Positions 47,068 through 57,840 of a stretch of 64,000 nt of DNA are shown here, piece after piece (the stretch's first letter is position 1; each line of letters opens with the position of its first letter). The DNA lies in assembly GCA_902564695.1 (NCBI GenBank), contig CACFCB010000001.1, positions 1 through 64,000 of the forward strand. Reading direction: 5' to 3'. Origin of the DNA: an uncultured Prochlorococcus sp. (GTDB lineage Bacteria; Cyanobacteriota; Cyanobacteriia; PCC-6307; Cyanobiaceae). The position numbers and the translations under genes were made by a program. The notes below the pieces were generated by a model. That model saw only the letters and a list, made by a program, of their open reading frames with translations, had not been told where the DNA came from and did not search any database.

Positions 47068-48369
47068 CTATGATAGAGACTTTAAGCCTTCTTGGATTCC
47101 AAAATAACATTTCTCTAGTTCTTCGTCGGTAATACAAAGCGGAGGCATGAGATAAACAACATTTCCTAATGGTCTAATGAAAACACCAACTTTCAATGCA
47201 TTAGCTTTCATAATCTTTCCAACTGAACTTAAGTAACCTTTTTTATCTTTTACTATAATATTGAATGCGGCAATAGTTCCTGTAATTCTAGGGCATTCAA
47301 TTCTTGGATCCTTAGCTATTTGTTTTAGATGAGGTAGATGACGTGACTCAAAATCTAAATATTTTTGAGGAGATTTTTCTAAAAGATCTAAGCTAGCATT
47401 GGCTGCTGCACAGCCTAATGGATTAGCTGTAAAACTATGCCCGTGCCAGAAAGTTTGTTGCGGATCTTCGCTAAGGAAACCTTCGGAAATCTTTTTACTA
47501 GACATAGTTACGCCCATTGGAAGGAATCCACCGGTTAACCCTTTTGAGAGTGAGATAAGATCTGGTTTTAACCCAGCTCTTTGATAGGCAAATAATGATC
47601 CACACCTTCCAAAGCCAGTTAAAACTTCATCTGTAATGAGTAAAGAATTAGCCTGATGTATCCTTTTTTCTACTTCTACTAAAAATTCTGAGCGAACCAT
47701 TCTCATTCCACCGGCCCCTTGAACTAATGGCTCAAGAATTACAGCAATGGTGGGTGTCTTCAACAGGCTTTCAAGAGTTTTTAAAACTTGTTCTTCGCGT
47801 CTTTCGAAATCTTCATCTCCCCACCAAGTCTCAGGCCATGGGACTCTACTTACAGGAAATAGCATTTGATCAAAAGGCTTGCTAAATATATTTCTTTCAC
47901 CTACTGCCATTGCTCCAAATGTATCTCCATGGTAAGCGCCATCAAATGCAATAATTTGAGATCTATTATCACCCTTGTTTATCCACCATTGACGAGCCAT
48001 TTTTAAAGCAACTTCTACTGCAGTAGAGCCATTATCTGAAAAAAATAGCTTTTCTAGACCTGTTATTTTACTTAGTCGATTAGCTAACAATTCAGCTTGA
48101 GGATGAGTGAAATCTGCAAAGATAATTTGTTCTAATTGCTCTGCTTGAGTTGCGATAGCCTTTGCAATGTATTCATTTGCATGCCCGTGTAGTGTGACCC
48201 ACCAGCTACTAATACCATCAATTATTGGAGTGCTATTTTTTGGCAGTAAAAGAGCTCCTTTGGCTTGTTCAACTAATAATTGAGGTTGAGAGGAAATAAG
48301 TTGTGTGAAAGGTGGCCAAATATGAGGATTTTGAGGATTTTGATTTAAAAAAATTTTTTCATTCATCAA
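47068..48369 (-). CDS. bioA: Adenosylmethionine-8-amino-7-oxononanoate aminotransferase
   Basis: PHIWPPFTQL, DGISSWWVTLHGH, ITDEVLTGFGRCG. Confidence 0.95.
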   Translation of the reverse strand: MMNEKIFLNQNPQNPHIWPPFTQLISSQPQLLVEQAKGALLLPKNSTPIIDGISSWWVTLHGHANEYIAKAIATQAEQLEQIIFADFTHPQAELLANRLSKITGLEKLFFSDNGSTAVEVALKMARQWWINKGDNRSQIIAFDGAYHGDTFGAMAVGERNIFSKPFDQMLFPVSRVPWPETWWGDEDFERREEQVLKTLESLLKTPTIAVILEPLVQGAGGMRMVRSEFLVEVEKRIHQANSLLITDEVLTGFGRCGSLFAYQRAGLKPDLISLSKGLTGGFLPMGVTMSSKKISEGFLSEDPQQTFWHGHSFTANPLGCAAANASLDLLEKSPQKYLDFESRHLPHLKQIAKDPRIECPRITGTIAAFNIIVKDKKGYLSSVGKIMKANALKVGVFIRPLGNVVYLMPPLCITDEELEKCYFGIQEGLKSLS

Positions 48370-48444
48370 ATTGTCTTGTCTTTCTTATTTCATTTAACTT
48401 GATTGCAGTCAGAATAATCTGTTGATTAAGAAAAAAATAAAATT

Positions 48445-49125
48445 TTAATTTCCAATATATCTTTTAAGCTTATGATCTAATTTCTGTTTTTTCCATTCTT
48501 GTGAGAGCACATTTTTATTTACTTCTTTAAAGATTGGAAGCCTTGCAAGAATTTGAGTGCCTCCAAACTGTTCTATAGTCTTGGGGTTATCTTCGTGTGG
48601 AGGGCCATTTAATACTATTCCTATAATATTTATATTTCTTTTCTTTAAGGCCTCGAGGCTCAATAAAGTGTGATTAAGAGTGCCAAGGCCTGTTCTTGCA
48701 ACAAGAATTATTGGAGCATCCCAAACCTTTAGTTGATCTATTTGTAGCCAATTACGATTTAAAGGAACCATTAATCCACCAGCAGTTTCGATAATGATTA
48801 ATTTGTCTGAATCTGGCAACTTTAAATTCTTTGGTTCTATAAACTTAGACTCTTTTTCAGCAGCCCAATGTGGAGAGACAGGAGACTTGAATGTATATTT
48901 TTCGGGGAGATGACGGTTAGGCTCAAGATCTAAGATTTTGCAAACAGTTTTTGTATCTGTACCGTCCTCTGTTCCACTTTGAATGGGTTTCCAGTAGACG
49001 CCTTTAAGACCTTGGACGAAAAAACTACTTACTATAGTTTTTCCCACATCTGTATCCGTACCACAAATAATAATTCTTTTTGAGAATGTACTCATCGTTT
49101 TATTAATAAAAACTGAATTGACCAA
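48445..49125 (-). CDS. bioD: Dethiobiotin synthetase
   Basis: IICGTDTDVGKTIVSSFF. Confidence 0.93.
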   Translation of the reverse strand: MVNSVFINKTMSTFSKRIIICGTDTDVGKTIVSSFFVQGLKGVYWKPIQSGTEDGTDTKTVCKILDLEPNRHLPEKYTFKSPVSPHWAAEKESKFIEPKNLKLPDSDKLIIIETAGGLMVPLNRNWLQIDQLKVWDAPIILVARTGLGTLNHTLLSLEALKKRNINIIGIVLNGPPHEDNPKTIEQFGGTQILARLPIFKEVNKNVLSQEWKKQKLDHKLKRYIGN

Positions 49126-49847
49126 CTAAGGTTGAATTGTTTATATTTATTGGAAATAGGCCAAACAGACAATAGCTGTCTCCAATCTGAAATACTTAAT
49201 TGTTTTTTTTGACTGCTATGTGCTCCGACTTTGATCATTGGCTTCAATAATGAAGTTGCCTTCTTAGCAGTCTGTGTAATTACCTCAACTTTGTTATGTA
49301 AAATATTTTGATTAGGAATGTCTCTTATTAGTGAGTCGTTCGATGGTAAATCAAGTGCTGTACATGTAAGATTTGCTTTGGCTGCAGCTTCGTACCATTC
49401 TGGAAAACTTCCTTTAATTGGGATTGCTATAGCAATCCAACTATCTGAACTTAGATAGGTAAACCAATCCTTAAGTTGCTTTTGTGGATTATCAAGCCAA
49501 TGTAAAACAAAACTGGAAGCTAATAAATTGGGCTTTTCAGACCATGAGGGTAACCCATCATTTAAATTCCAAAGTTGTTTATGACTCTTTTCTGAATGTT
49601 GATCAATCATCTTTTTAGAGTTATCTAATCTCAATACCTCTTGATTTGGATGAAGGGTCTCTAATGATTCTGCCAGTAGACCAGTGCCAGAGCCAAGGTC
49701 AACCCAGAGACCATTTTTAATTGGATGATGAGAACATATCTTTGCAAGTTTTAAAGCAGTAATTTTTTGAATAGCAGCTGATTCGTTATAATTTAAAGCC
49801 GCTTCGTTAAAGTTTTTATTAACGAGTTTATACCATGTTTTTTGCAT
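49092..49847 (-). CDS. bioC: Malonyl-ACP O-methyltransferase BioC-like
   Basis: WVDLGSGTGLLAESLETLHPNQEVLRLDNSKKMID; in bio operon. Confidence 0.85.
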   Translation of the reverse strand: MQKTWYKLVNKNFNEAALNYNESAAIQKITALKLAKICSHHPIKNGLWVDLGSGTGLLAESLETLHPNQEVLRLDNSKKMIDQHSEKSHKQLWNLNDGLPSWSEKPNLLASSFVLHWLDNPQKQLKDWFTYLSSDSWIAIAIPIKGSFPEWYEAAAKANLTCTALDLPSNDSLIRDIPNQNILHNKVEVITQTAKKATSLLKPMIKVGAHSSQKKQLSISDWRQLLSVWPISNKYKQFNLSWSIQFLLIKR

Positions 49848-50556
49848 GCTCAGATTCTAGCCAGTGTTTTATTTTTTTGATATTCTTAACTTTTGATATA
49901 AAATGTCCTTCCTCTTTAGCATTTATTATTGTGGGTGAGGTCTCCAAGTAATGTTTTAAATCTTCAGTTAGTTTTTCTTTTGTTTGGCTAGCTAATATAT
50001 AGTCTTTTTCACTATTAATAACAAGTACTTTGGAATTAGAATTTAAGCCGGCTGGAAGAGAATCAGAATTCATAAGAAGTTTTAAATCATTTTTAAGTTT
50101 TACTCTTCCAGAGTCAGAAATGTCACGAAAATCTAATTCTTTTGATCCCAAATTATTGTCATTAGGTTTAAGAGCTTTTATATGAAATTTTTTTATCATA
50201 GATGATTCATTAGGTGTATTAATTGTATCAAGCATTCTATCAAGAGCCATTTTTACAGCGCGATTCTGTTTTCCACTTGGAATAAAACGACTAAAAGAAT
50301 TAATTAATACTACGTGAGTAGCGGAGCTTAAAACATGTTTATCTATTAAATGTGAACCAAGAGAGTGACAAATAGCAACTCTTGTGAATGTTGACTGATT
50401 TACATTAATCTTCCATCTTGGTTTATGTGGACTTATATTTTTATATCCACGTTCAGCAGTGTGCCATTCCCAATCGCAACATTGAAAATAATCAATCCAA
50501 TTTGACCATTGTTTACTATCACCAGCCCATCCATGCATGGCAATAATTTCTTTCAT
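49828..50556 (-). CDS. bioK: Pimeloyl-ACP methyl ester esterase, BioK-type alpha/beta hydrolase
   Basis: MHGWAGDSKQW, AICHSLGSHL nucleophile elbow; between bioF and bioC. Confidence 0.75.
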   Translation of the reverse strand: MKEIIAMHGWAGDSKQWSNWIDYFQCCDWEWHTAERGYKNISPHKPRWKINVNQSTFTRVAICHSLGSHLIDKHVLSSATHVVLINSFSRFIPSGKQNRAVKMALDRMLDTINTPNESSMIKKFHIKALKPNDNNLGSKELDFRDISDSGRVKLKNDLKLLMNSDSLPAGLNSNSKVLVINSEKDYILASQTKEKLTEDLKHYLETSPTIINAKEEGHFISKVKNIKKIKHWLESEHAKNMV

Positions 50557-51785
50557 TTATCTTTAAGAACTTTGATAAGTTTATCTAAAGTTTCTATTGG
50601 TGTATTTCGCCTAATTACTAATCTTAGTCTTGATTTACCCTCAGGAACAGTTGGGGGACGGATCGCGACAGTTAGGAGGCCTTCGTCTTCAAGTTTTTTT
50701 TGATAATCCATAGCTAATTCATCAGAACCTAGAATTATGGAGATTATTGGTCCTCTACCAAGAGGTCTTTGCCAACCGATTTGAGATAATTTGTCTCTTA
50801 AAGCTATAGATTCCTCTTGAAGGTTACTACCCCAATTAGGGTTACAAATAATTAGATTTAATGCAGCCAAAGCACTTGCGCATAGTGGAGGGGCTAATGC
50901 AGTAGTGTAGCGAAATGCTCCACAGTTTTGTATAAGATTTTCTCCTGTTAACTTGTCAGTTGCTAGAAATGCTCCTCCACTTCCGAAAGCTTTGCCAAAA
51001 GTCCCACTAATAATGGAAATAGGTTTTTTTAGTCCAAATGTTTCACCTCTGCCTGCTGAACCCATAACACCAAAAGCGTGGGCTTCATCTACCAATAATT
51101 TTGAATCATACTTAATGCAAAGTTTTGATATTTCTTTGATTGGTGCTGTTGTTCCCTCCATACTAAAAAGACTTTCAGTAATTACTAAAGGTCTTTTTTG
51201 AGGATCGTTATGTTTAGCTCTTTTTAAAAGTTTTTCTAAATCAGATAAATTATTGTGCTTGAACCTTATTAGTTTTGCTCCACTTGCTTTGATTCCAACT
51301 AGAAGAGAATGATGTATTAAACGATCACAAATAACAGGAGTATGACGTTCAGTGAGTGCTAAGACTGCAGCTAGATTGGCCTGGAAACCACTTGGGTAAA
51401 GTAGAACAATGTCACGATTCAGCCATTGCGCAAGCTTTGTTTCTAGTTCTTGGTGAATATTTCTACTCCCAGTAATAAATCTTGATCCACCAGAACCAAC
51501 CCCATCAGATTCTAGAGTTTGTTTGGCTGCATTAATTAATAATGGATGTCTTGCTAGATCGAGATAGTCATTACTTGCTAGGTCAATTAATGAAATTTGA
51601 TTTTTGTTTTCATCTAAACTAATCAATTCCGATGAATTTTTCCCTGGCATCCAAGTTCTGAGTTTCCGAATTCTAGAGGTAGGAATTTCAGGCATATTAT
51701 TAAGTTCTAATCTGTTTTTGAAGATTTGGGTGTTGAATGAACATTCTTTTTCCTTTAGTTTCTTGATTTCATTATTTATCCACAT
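50553..51785 (-). CDS. bioF: 8-amino-7-oxononanoate synthase
   Basis: LASNDYLDLARHP, VDEAHAFGVMGSAGRG, GTFGKAFGSGGAFL. Confidence 0.93.
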   Translation of the reverse strand: MWINNEIKKLKEKECSFNTQIFKNRLELNNMPEIPTSRIRKLRTWMPGKNSSELISLDENKNQISLIDLASNDYLDLARHPLLINAAKQTLESDGVGSGGSRFITGSRNIHQELETKLAQWLNRDIVLLYPSGFQANLAAVLALTERHTPVICDRLIHHSLLVGIKASGAKLIRFKHNNLSDLEKLLKRAKHNDPQKRPLVITESLFSMEGTTAPIKEISKLCIKYDSKLLVDEAHAFGVMGSAGRGETFGLKKPISIISGTFGKAFGSGGAFLATDKLTGENLIQNCGAFRYTTALAPPLCASALAALNLIICNPNWGSNLQEESIALRDKLSQIGWQRPLGRGPIISIILGSDELAMDYQKKLEDEGLLTVAIRPPTVPEGKSRLRLVIRRNTPIETLDKLIKVLKDK

Positions 51786-51827
51786 GAATAATCATGTGTT
51801 CATAATATAATTCTCTAGGATGTAGTA

Positions 51828-54605
51828 ATGACTTCATCAGAGAGAGACGCGTCAGAGAACGACCTCCTCAAAAAGAATTTGAATCCAAAGGGAATTTTTC
51901 CTTATGTATTGGATGAGTTTCAACTTAAAGCAATTGATTCACTCAATCAAGGGCATTCTGTTGTTGTTAGTGCCCCGACAGGATCAGGAAAAACATTAAT
52001 AGGTGAGTATGCAATTCATAGGGCTATTTCTCACGGGAATAAAGTATTTTATACAACTCCTTTAAAAGCCTTATCTAATCAAAAGCTAAGAGACTTCAGA
52101 ACTCAATTTGGCTCAGGGAATGTAGGTCTTCTAACGGGTGATTTAAGTCTGAATAGAGAGGCTTCGATCCTTGTAATGACTACTGAGATTTTTAGAAATA
52201 TGCTTTATGTAGCAGCAGATAGAAATGATGACCCTTTACTTGATATCGAAACTGTTGTCCTTGATGAATGTCATTACATGAATGATGCACATAGAGGGAC
52301 AGTTTGGGAGGAATCAATTATTCATTGTCCCAAGTCAGTACAGTTTGTTGCTTTGTCTGCGACAGTTGCTAATGCAGGCCAATTAACTGATTGGATTGAG
52401 AAAGTTCATGGTCCAACAGATTTAATATCTAGTGATCTAAGACCAGTCCCCCTGGAATTTAAATTTTGTAGCGCTAAAGGACTTCATCCATTACTTAATG
52501 ATAAACGGACAGGATTACATCCAAATTGTAAGATTTGGCGTCCAACAAAATCACATAACAAAAGAGGACGTATCTCTAAGCCTGCTCAACCTGAGTCTCC
52601 ATCATTGGGGTTCGTGATATCGAAATTATCAGAAAGAAATATGCTGCCAGCTATTTACTTTATTTTTAGTCGTCGTGGTTGTGACAAGGCTGTGAAAACA
52701 ATTGCTGGGACTTGTTTAGTGAATCAAGAAGAAAGAAACTTAATTCAAGACCGATTTGAAAAATATACAATTCTAAATTCAGAAGGTCTGAGAGAGGATT
52801 TACATATAAGAGCGTTATTTAATGGAATAGCTTCTCATCATGCAGGAGTTCTGCCTGCATGGAAGGAATTAATTGAGGAATTATTTCAAGAAGGACTGAT
52901 AAAGGTTGTTTTTGCAACTGAAACATTAGCTGCAGGAATCAACATGCCTGCTAGAAGTACAATCATTTCTTCGCTGTCAAAGAGATCAGATAATGGGCAT
53001 CGTCAACTAATGGGAAGTGAATTCTTACAAATGGCTGGTAGGGCAGGAAGAAGAGGTCTTGATTCAAGAGGCTATGTGATCACTGTGCAAACTCGTTTTG
53101 AAGGGGTTCGAGAAGCTGGTCAATTAGCAACTAGTCCAGCCGATCCATTAATTAGTCAATTTACGCCTAGCTATGGAATGGTGCTAAATCTATTACAGCG
53201 GTATGATCTAGATAAATCAAAAGAATTGATAGAAAGAAGCTTTAGTAGATATTTAGCTGGTTTGGATTTAGTTGAAGAAGAAGAAGAATTATTTAGATTA
53301 AAAGAAGAGTTTGAAAAATATAAAACCTTTTCAGAAGATATACCATGGTCGGATTTTGAAAAATATGAAAAAATCAAAAGTCATTTAAAGGAAGAAAGAA
53401 GACTACTAAAAATTCTCCAAAAACAATCTGCTGAAACTTTATCTAATGAACTCATCTTAGCCTTGGAATTTGCTAATAATGGAACTCTAATAAGCTTTAA
53501 AAACTCACAGCTACGAGGGAAAGTTACGCCTGCTGTGATTGTTGAAAAAATACAAAAAGGAGATAGGCAATCGCGATTATTATGCTTAACAGATGAAAAT
53601 ATTTGGATACTTATTTCTTGTAAGGAGGTTGTAAGTCTTTATGCTGAATTTTCTTGTTTAGACGTTTCTAAATTAACACCTCCTCTAATTAGTAGAATTG
53701 GTGAATTATATCATGGTGATTTTTTAAGTAATGAAATAGCTTTAACTATTTCAAATTTGGCAAAGAAAAATGATATGAGAACACCTCAGTATGATCTTGC
53801 TAGTGAAGTTTTATCTCAGGCTAAGTTAGTTAAATCATTAGATGATGAATTACTGGCTCAACCAGCCCATCGATGGGGAGATAAGAAAAAATTAAAGAAA
53901 CATAGACGTAGAATGGACGAACTTGATATTGAAATTCAAGGACGTGAAAAGTGTCTTTATGACAGATCTAACCGTCATTGGGAAACATTTTTATCATTGA
54001 TTCAAGTATTAAACCACTTCGGATGTTTGGATGATTTAAATCCTACTGAAATTGGTAGAGGCATTGGATCTTTAAGAGGTGACAATGAGTTATGGATAGG
54101 TTTGGTTTTGATGAGTGGACATCTTGATGAACTAACTCCAAGTGAATTAGCAGGAGTTATTCAGTCAATTGTGACTGAAGTCAATCGTCCTGACCTATGG
54201 TCTAGATTTATTCCAAGTGTAGTTGCGGATGAAACATTTAATAATTTATCAAATATACGAAGAGAATTATTCATAGTCCAAGAACGATTAGGTATTGAAG
54301 TTCCCATTTTATGGAGTTCAGAGTTAATGGGTTTAGTAGAAGCCTGGGCCAAAGGTAGTAGTTGGACTGATTTGATTTCTAATACTTCTTTAGACGAGGG
54401 AGATGTTGTAAGAATCCTAAGAAGAACCAATGACTTACTTTCTCAAATTCCCTATTGTGAGGCTGTGAGCAGACAACTTAGAAATAATGCTAAGGCAGCG
54501 ATGAAACTAATGGATAGATTCCCAGTATGTGAAGCAGAAGATATTAATCAAGCAAAAGAAAAAATTTTTGAAGTTATTAATCCTGCCACTGAAAGAAATA
54601 ATTGA
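51828..54605 (+). CDS. Ski2/Mtr4-like DExH helicase (DSHCT domain)
   Basis: SAPTGSGKTLIGEYAI, LDECHYMND, QMAGRAGRRGLD. Confidence 0.9.
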   Translation: MTSSERDASENDLLKKNLNPKGIFPYVLDEFQLKAIDSLNQGHSVVVSAPTGSGKTLIGEYAIHRAISHGNKVFYTTPLKALSNQKLRDFRTQFGSGNVGLLTGDLSLNREASILVMTTEIFRNMLYVAADRNDDPLLDIETVVLDECHYMNDAHRGTVWEESIIHCPKSVQFVALSATVANAGQLTDWIEKVHGPTDLISSDLRPVPLEFKFCSAKGLHPLLNDKRTGLHPNCKIWRPTKSHNKRGRISKPAQPESPSLGFVISKLSERNMLPAIYFIFSRRGCDKAVKTIAGTCLVNQEERNLIQDRFEKYTILNSEGLREDLHIRALFNGIASHHAGVLPAWKELIEELFQEGLIKVVFATETLAAGINMPARSTIISSLSKRSDNGHRQLMGSEFLQMAGRAGRRGLDSRGYVITVQTRFEGVREAGQLATSPADPLISQFTPSYGMVLNLLQRYDLDKSKELIERSFSRYLAGLDLVEEEEELFRLKEEFEKYKTFSEDIPWSDFEKYEKIKSHLKEERRLLKILQKQSAETLSNELILALEFANNGTLISFKNSQLRGKVTPAVIVEKIQKGDRQSRLLCLTDENIWILISCKEVVSLYAEFSCLDVSKLTPPLISRIGELYHGDFLSNEIALTISNLAKKNDMRTPQYDLASEVLSQAKLVKSLDDELLAQPAHRWGDKKKLKKHRRRMDELDIEIQGREKCLYDRSNRHWETFLSLIQVLNHFGCLDDLNPTEIGRGIGSLRGDNELWIGLVLMSGHLDELTPSELAGVIQSIVTEVNRPDLWSRFIPSVVADETFNNLSNIRRELFIVQERLGIEVPILWSSELMGLVEAWAKGSSWTDLISNTSLDEGDVVRILRRTNDLLSQIPYCEAVSRQLRNNAKAAMKLMDRFPVCEAEDINQAKEKIFEVINPATERNN

Positions 54606-54625
54606 GGTTGAAAAAATTATTTCTT

Positions 54626-56020
54626 TCAATTACCTCCAATCATAGATTCTGGATTTATGAGGTTATCAAATTCTTCTTGATTAATATAATTCAATTGATT
54701 CGAGGCTTCTCTTAAACTGAGATTCTTTTCATGTGCTAATTGGGCAATCTGACTTGCCTTTTCGTATCCGATGGATGGTGCAAGCGCAGTTACTAACATT
54801 AACGAATTTTCTAGATATTGTTTGATTTTTAGTTTATTGGGTTGAATTCCCTCAATCATATTTTTTCTGCAACTTTTACATGCATTTTTAATAAGATTAA
54901 TACTTGTCAAAATATTGTAGCCAATAAGTGGCTTATAAGAGTTCATTTGTAGATGTCCTCCACTTCCTGCTATGGATACCGAGGTGTCCATACCAATTAT
55001 TTGAGTACACACCATAGACATGGCTTCACATTGAGTAGGATTGATTTTCCCTGGCATTATTGAACTACCAGGTTCATTAGCTGGTAGCTGTAGTTCTGAT
55101 AAACCAGCTCTTGGACCACAAGATAAAAGTCGCAGATCATTGACAATTTTGAGAAAAGATACTGCTAATAATTTTAGTTGAGACATGATATTTACAAGAC
55201 CATCATGACTAGCCATAATGGCAAATTTATTATTTGCAGTTTTAAAAGGTAAATTTGTTTTTGCAGCAATATCAAGAGCTATAAGATTATCAAAATTTTT
55301 AGGAGTATTTATCCCCGTTCCAATAGCTGTTCCTCCCAGTGGAAGAGGATAAAGTTCTTCAAGGTTGATTTCAATACGTCTTAACGCTGTTTCTAATTGA
55401 GACCCCCAACCAGAGACTTCTTGACCAAGAGTTAGAGGCACTGCATCTTGAAGATGGGTACGTCCTATTTTTATAATATCCTTCCATTCTCTACTTTTCT
55501 GATAAAGCAAATTAATTAACCTTTGTAATTCAGGTATTAATGATTCTTTTAATGAAAGTATTGTCGCTATTTGGATAGCTGCTGGAAAAACATCATTAGT
55601 AGATTGAGAGCAATTGACATGATCATTGGGATGTATTGGATTATGACTACCTAAAGGTTTATTTAATCGCTTTGAAGCTATATTGCTGATGACCTCATTG
55701 ACGTTCATATTTGTTTGGGTTCCACTGCCTGTTTGCCATACTTTTAATGGAAATTGATCATTATGTTGTCCTTCAATAATTTCTGAACTTGCTTCAATTA
55801 TAAATTGTGAAATCTCTGTATTTATTAGGCCTAGATGATTGTTAACACGAGCAGCAGAGGCTTTTATTTGAGCTATTGAATGAATAATCTCAAGAGGTAT
55901 GACGTCATCCCCAATAGCAAAATTTAAAATTGATCGTTGAGTTTGTGCTCCCCATAACGCGTTTTTTGGAACATCAATTGAGCCAAGGCTATCTTTCTCA
56001 AGTCGTTTCATATTGGACAT
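54626..56020 (-). CDS. fumC: Fumarate hydratase class II
   Basis: GSGTQTNMNVNEVI, GSSIMPGKINPTQCEAM. Confidence 0.94.
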   Translation of the reverse strand: MSNMKRLEKDSLGSIDVPKNALWGAQTQRSILNFAIGDDVIPLEIIHSIAQIKASAARVNNHLGLINTEISQFIIEASSEIIEGQHNDQFPLKVWQTGSGTQTNMNVNEVISNIASKRLNKPLGSHNPIHPNDHVNCSQSTNDVFPAAIQIATILSLKESLIPELQRLINLLYQKSREWKDIIKIGRTHLQDAVPLTLGQEVSGWGSQLETALRRIEINLEELYPLPLGGTAIGTGINTPKNFDNLIALDIAAKTNLPFKTANNKFAIMASHDGLVNIMSQLKLLAVSFLKIVNDLRLLSCGPRAGLSELQLPANEPGSSIMPGKINPTQCEAMSMVCTQIIGMDTSVSIAGSGGHLQMNSYKPLIGYNILTSINLIKNACKSCRKNMIEGIQPNKLKIKQYLENSLMLVTALAPSIGYEKASQIAQLAHEKNLSLREASNQLNYINQEEFDNLINPESMIGGN

Positions 56021-56144
56021 TGATCTTGGGTTGCAAATTTTAATTCTCTGAGGTAAAAAGAGGATTATAGCTATAGGTTTTAAATAAATCTAATGCTATT
56101 AGCTTTTTAGAGTGTACTAATATTAATTGATTTAAATTTTGATG

Positions 56145-57440
56145 TCATATGCCAAGCCTATCCCAAATAACTTTTAAATTAGATTGATGTAATTCAGTTG
56201 AAAAACATTCAGAAAGTTTTTCTGGTGAAAGATTTTTCATTACTTCTTGGTCATTCTCAAGATTTTTCTTGAAATTACCTTCGGGTTGATTCCAGGCTGA
56301 ATGAGCATTTTTTTGAACTAATCGATAAGAATCTTCCCTGCTCATGCCATTTTCAACCAAAGCTAAAAGAACTCTTTGACTGAAAACTACTCCTCCATAA
56401 ATGTTCAAATTATTTATCATGTTATTTGGATAGACTCCAAGCCCTTTAATTATTTCGGTCATTTCTTTAATCATAAAATGAAGAGTAATGGATGTGTCAG
56501 GAAGCATTATTCTTTCATTGGAGCTGTGACTAATGTCCCTTTCATGCCATAGAGCTACATTTTCAAGAGCTGCAACGACATAACTTCTTAAAACTCTGGA
56601 AAGGCCACTAACTCTCTCACTTCGTATGGGATTTCTTTTATGAGGCATAGCAGAACTACCTTTTTGGCCTTTGGCAAAGTTTTCCTCGACTTCAAGAATA
56701 TCTGTTCTTTGAAGGTTTCTAATTTCTGTTGAAAAACGGTCCAATGAAGATCCAATTAAAGCAAGAATCTGTACATAATTAGCATGCCTATCTCTAGAGA
56801 TGACTTGAGTACTAGCTGTGTCAGCTTCAAGTCCTAATGTTTCGCAAGTTAATCTTTCTATTTCGGGATCAGTGTTAGCATATGTCCCCATTGCACCGCT
56901 GATTTGCCCAACGGATATTTCTTTCTCGAGATTATTAAGCCTTTCTTTGTTTCGGATCGTTTCAGCTAGCCATCCTGCAAGCTTGAATCCAAAAGTAATA
57001 GGTTCTCCATGGATTGCATGAGAGCGTCCAATCATAACAGTTCTCTTATGTTGTCTAGCTAAATCTCTAATAGCCTCCTCAAGCAAAAAAAGTTCTTTTT
57101 TTAAAAGCTTGACGGATGACTTTAGTTGAAGCGCAAGACCTGTATCTAGGACATCGCTGCTTGTCATTCCAACATGTATAAAACGACCTGCATCCCCAAC
57201 GTATTCATTCACATTGGTTAAAAAAGCAATTACGTCATGTCGAACGTTGGCTTCAATTTCAAGTATGCGTTCTGGTTTGAAGCTTGCCTTGGCTCGTATC
57301 GTTTCCATTGCATTAAGAGGGATTTTTCCCAATTTGCAATTAGCCTCACACGCGGCTATCTCAACATCAAGCCATGTTTGGTACTTGGCTTGTTCAGACC
57401 AAATTTTTCCCATCTCTGGGTGTGTGTAACGCTCAATCAA
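56145..57440 (-). CDS. purB: Adenylosuccinate lyase
   Basis: MTSSDVLDTGLALQL, GSSAMPHKRNPIRSE. Confidence 0.95.
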   Translation of the reverse strand: MIERYTHPEMGKIWSEQAKYQTWLDVEIAACEANCKLGKIPLNAMETIRAKASFKPERILEIEANVRHDVIAFLTNVNEYVGDAGRFIHVGMTSSDVLDTGLALQLKSSVKLLKKELFLLEEAIRDLARQHKRTVMIGRSHAIHGEPITFGFKLAGWLAETIRNKERLNNLEKEISVGQISGAMGTYANTDPEIERLTCETLGLEADTASTQVISRDRHANYVQILALIGSSLDRFSTEIRNLQRTDILEVEENFAKGQKGSSAMPHKRNPIRSERVSGLSRVLRSYVVAALENVALWHERDISHSSNERIMLPDTSITLHFMIKEMTEIIKGLGVYPNNMINNLNIYGGVVFSQRVLLALVENGMSREDSYRLVQKNAHSAWNQPEGNFKKNLENDQEVMKNLSPEKLSECFSTELHQSNLKVIWDRLGI

Positions 57441-57484
57441 AGTGCTACAAATTTAAAAGGTTAATTTAATGTAGGGCGAAAAGG

Positions 57485-57745
57485 TCAAGCTGACTTGAGT
57501 CTATTGTGTTCAACTTCCCAATGGACATATCTTCCCCAAGCCTGTTGCCTTACCCTGCATCTTCCTCCTTTGCAATCGATAACCTGAAAGGGAGGCAAAT
57601 CATTTGGTTGATTTGCAAATTTTGCAAAACTACCTGGAGGAAGAAGTTCAAGTACTTCTCCAGCTTGCTTTTTTGGGTTTAGATGAAAATGACCATGGCT
57701 AGATAGCTCATTTTCATTGATTGTATGCCTGAGCTTTTTAGACAA
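57485..57745 (-). CDS. Conserved-type hypothetical protein, 86 aa
   Basis: MSKKLRHTINENELSSHGHFHLNPKKQAGEVLELLPPGSFAKF...; no family recognised. Confidence 0.65.
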   Translation of the reverse strand: MSKKLRHTINENELSSHGHFHLNPKKQAGEVLELLPPGSFAKFANQPNDLPPFQVIDCKGGRCRVRQQAWGRYVHWEVEHNRLKSA

Positions 57746-57840
57746 AACCTTGGGTCAGTTGATTAGATTCTCTATTGAAAAAGAGAATTAGCACTAGTTC
57801 TGCGGTTTTTGTTCCGTTTCCTGTTTGTTTTTGTAAACAA

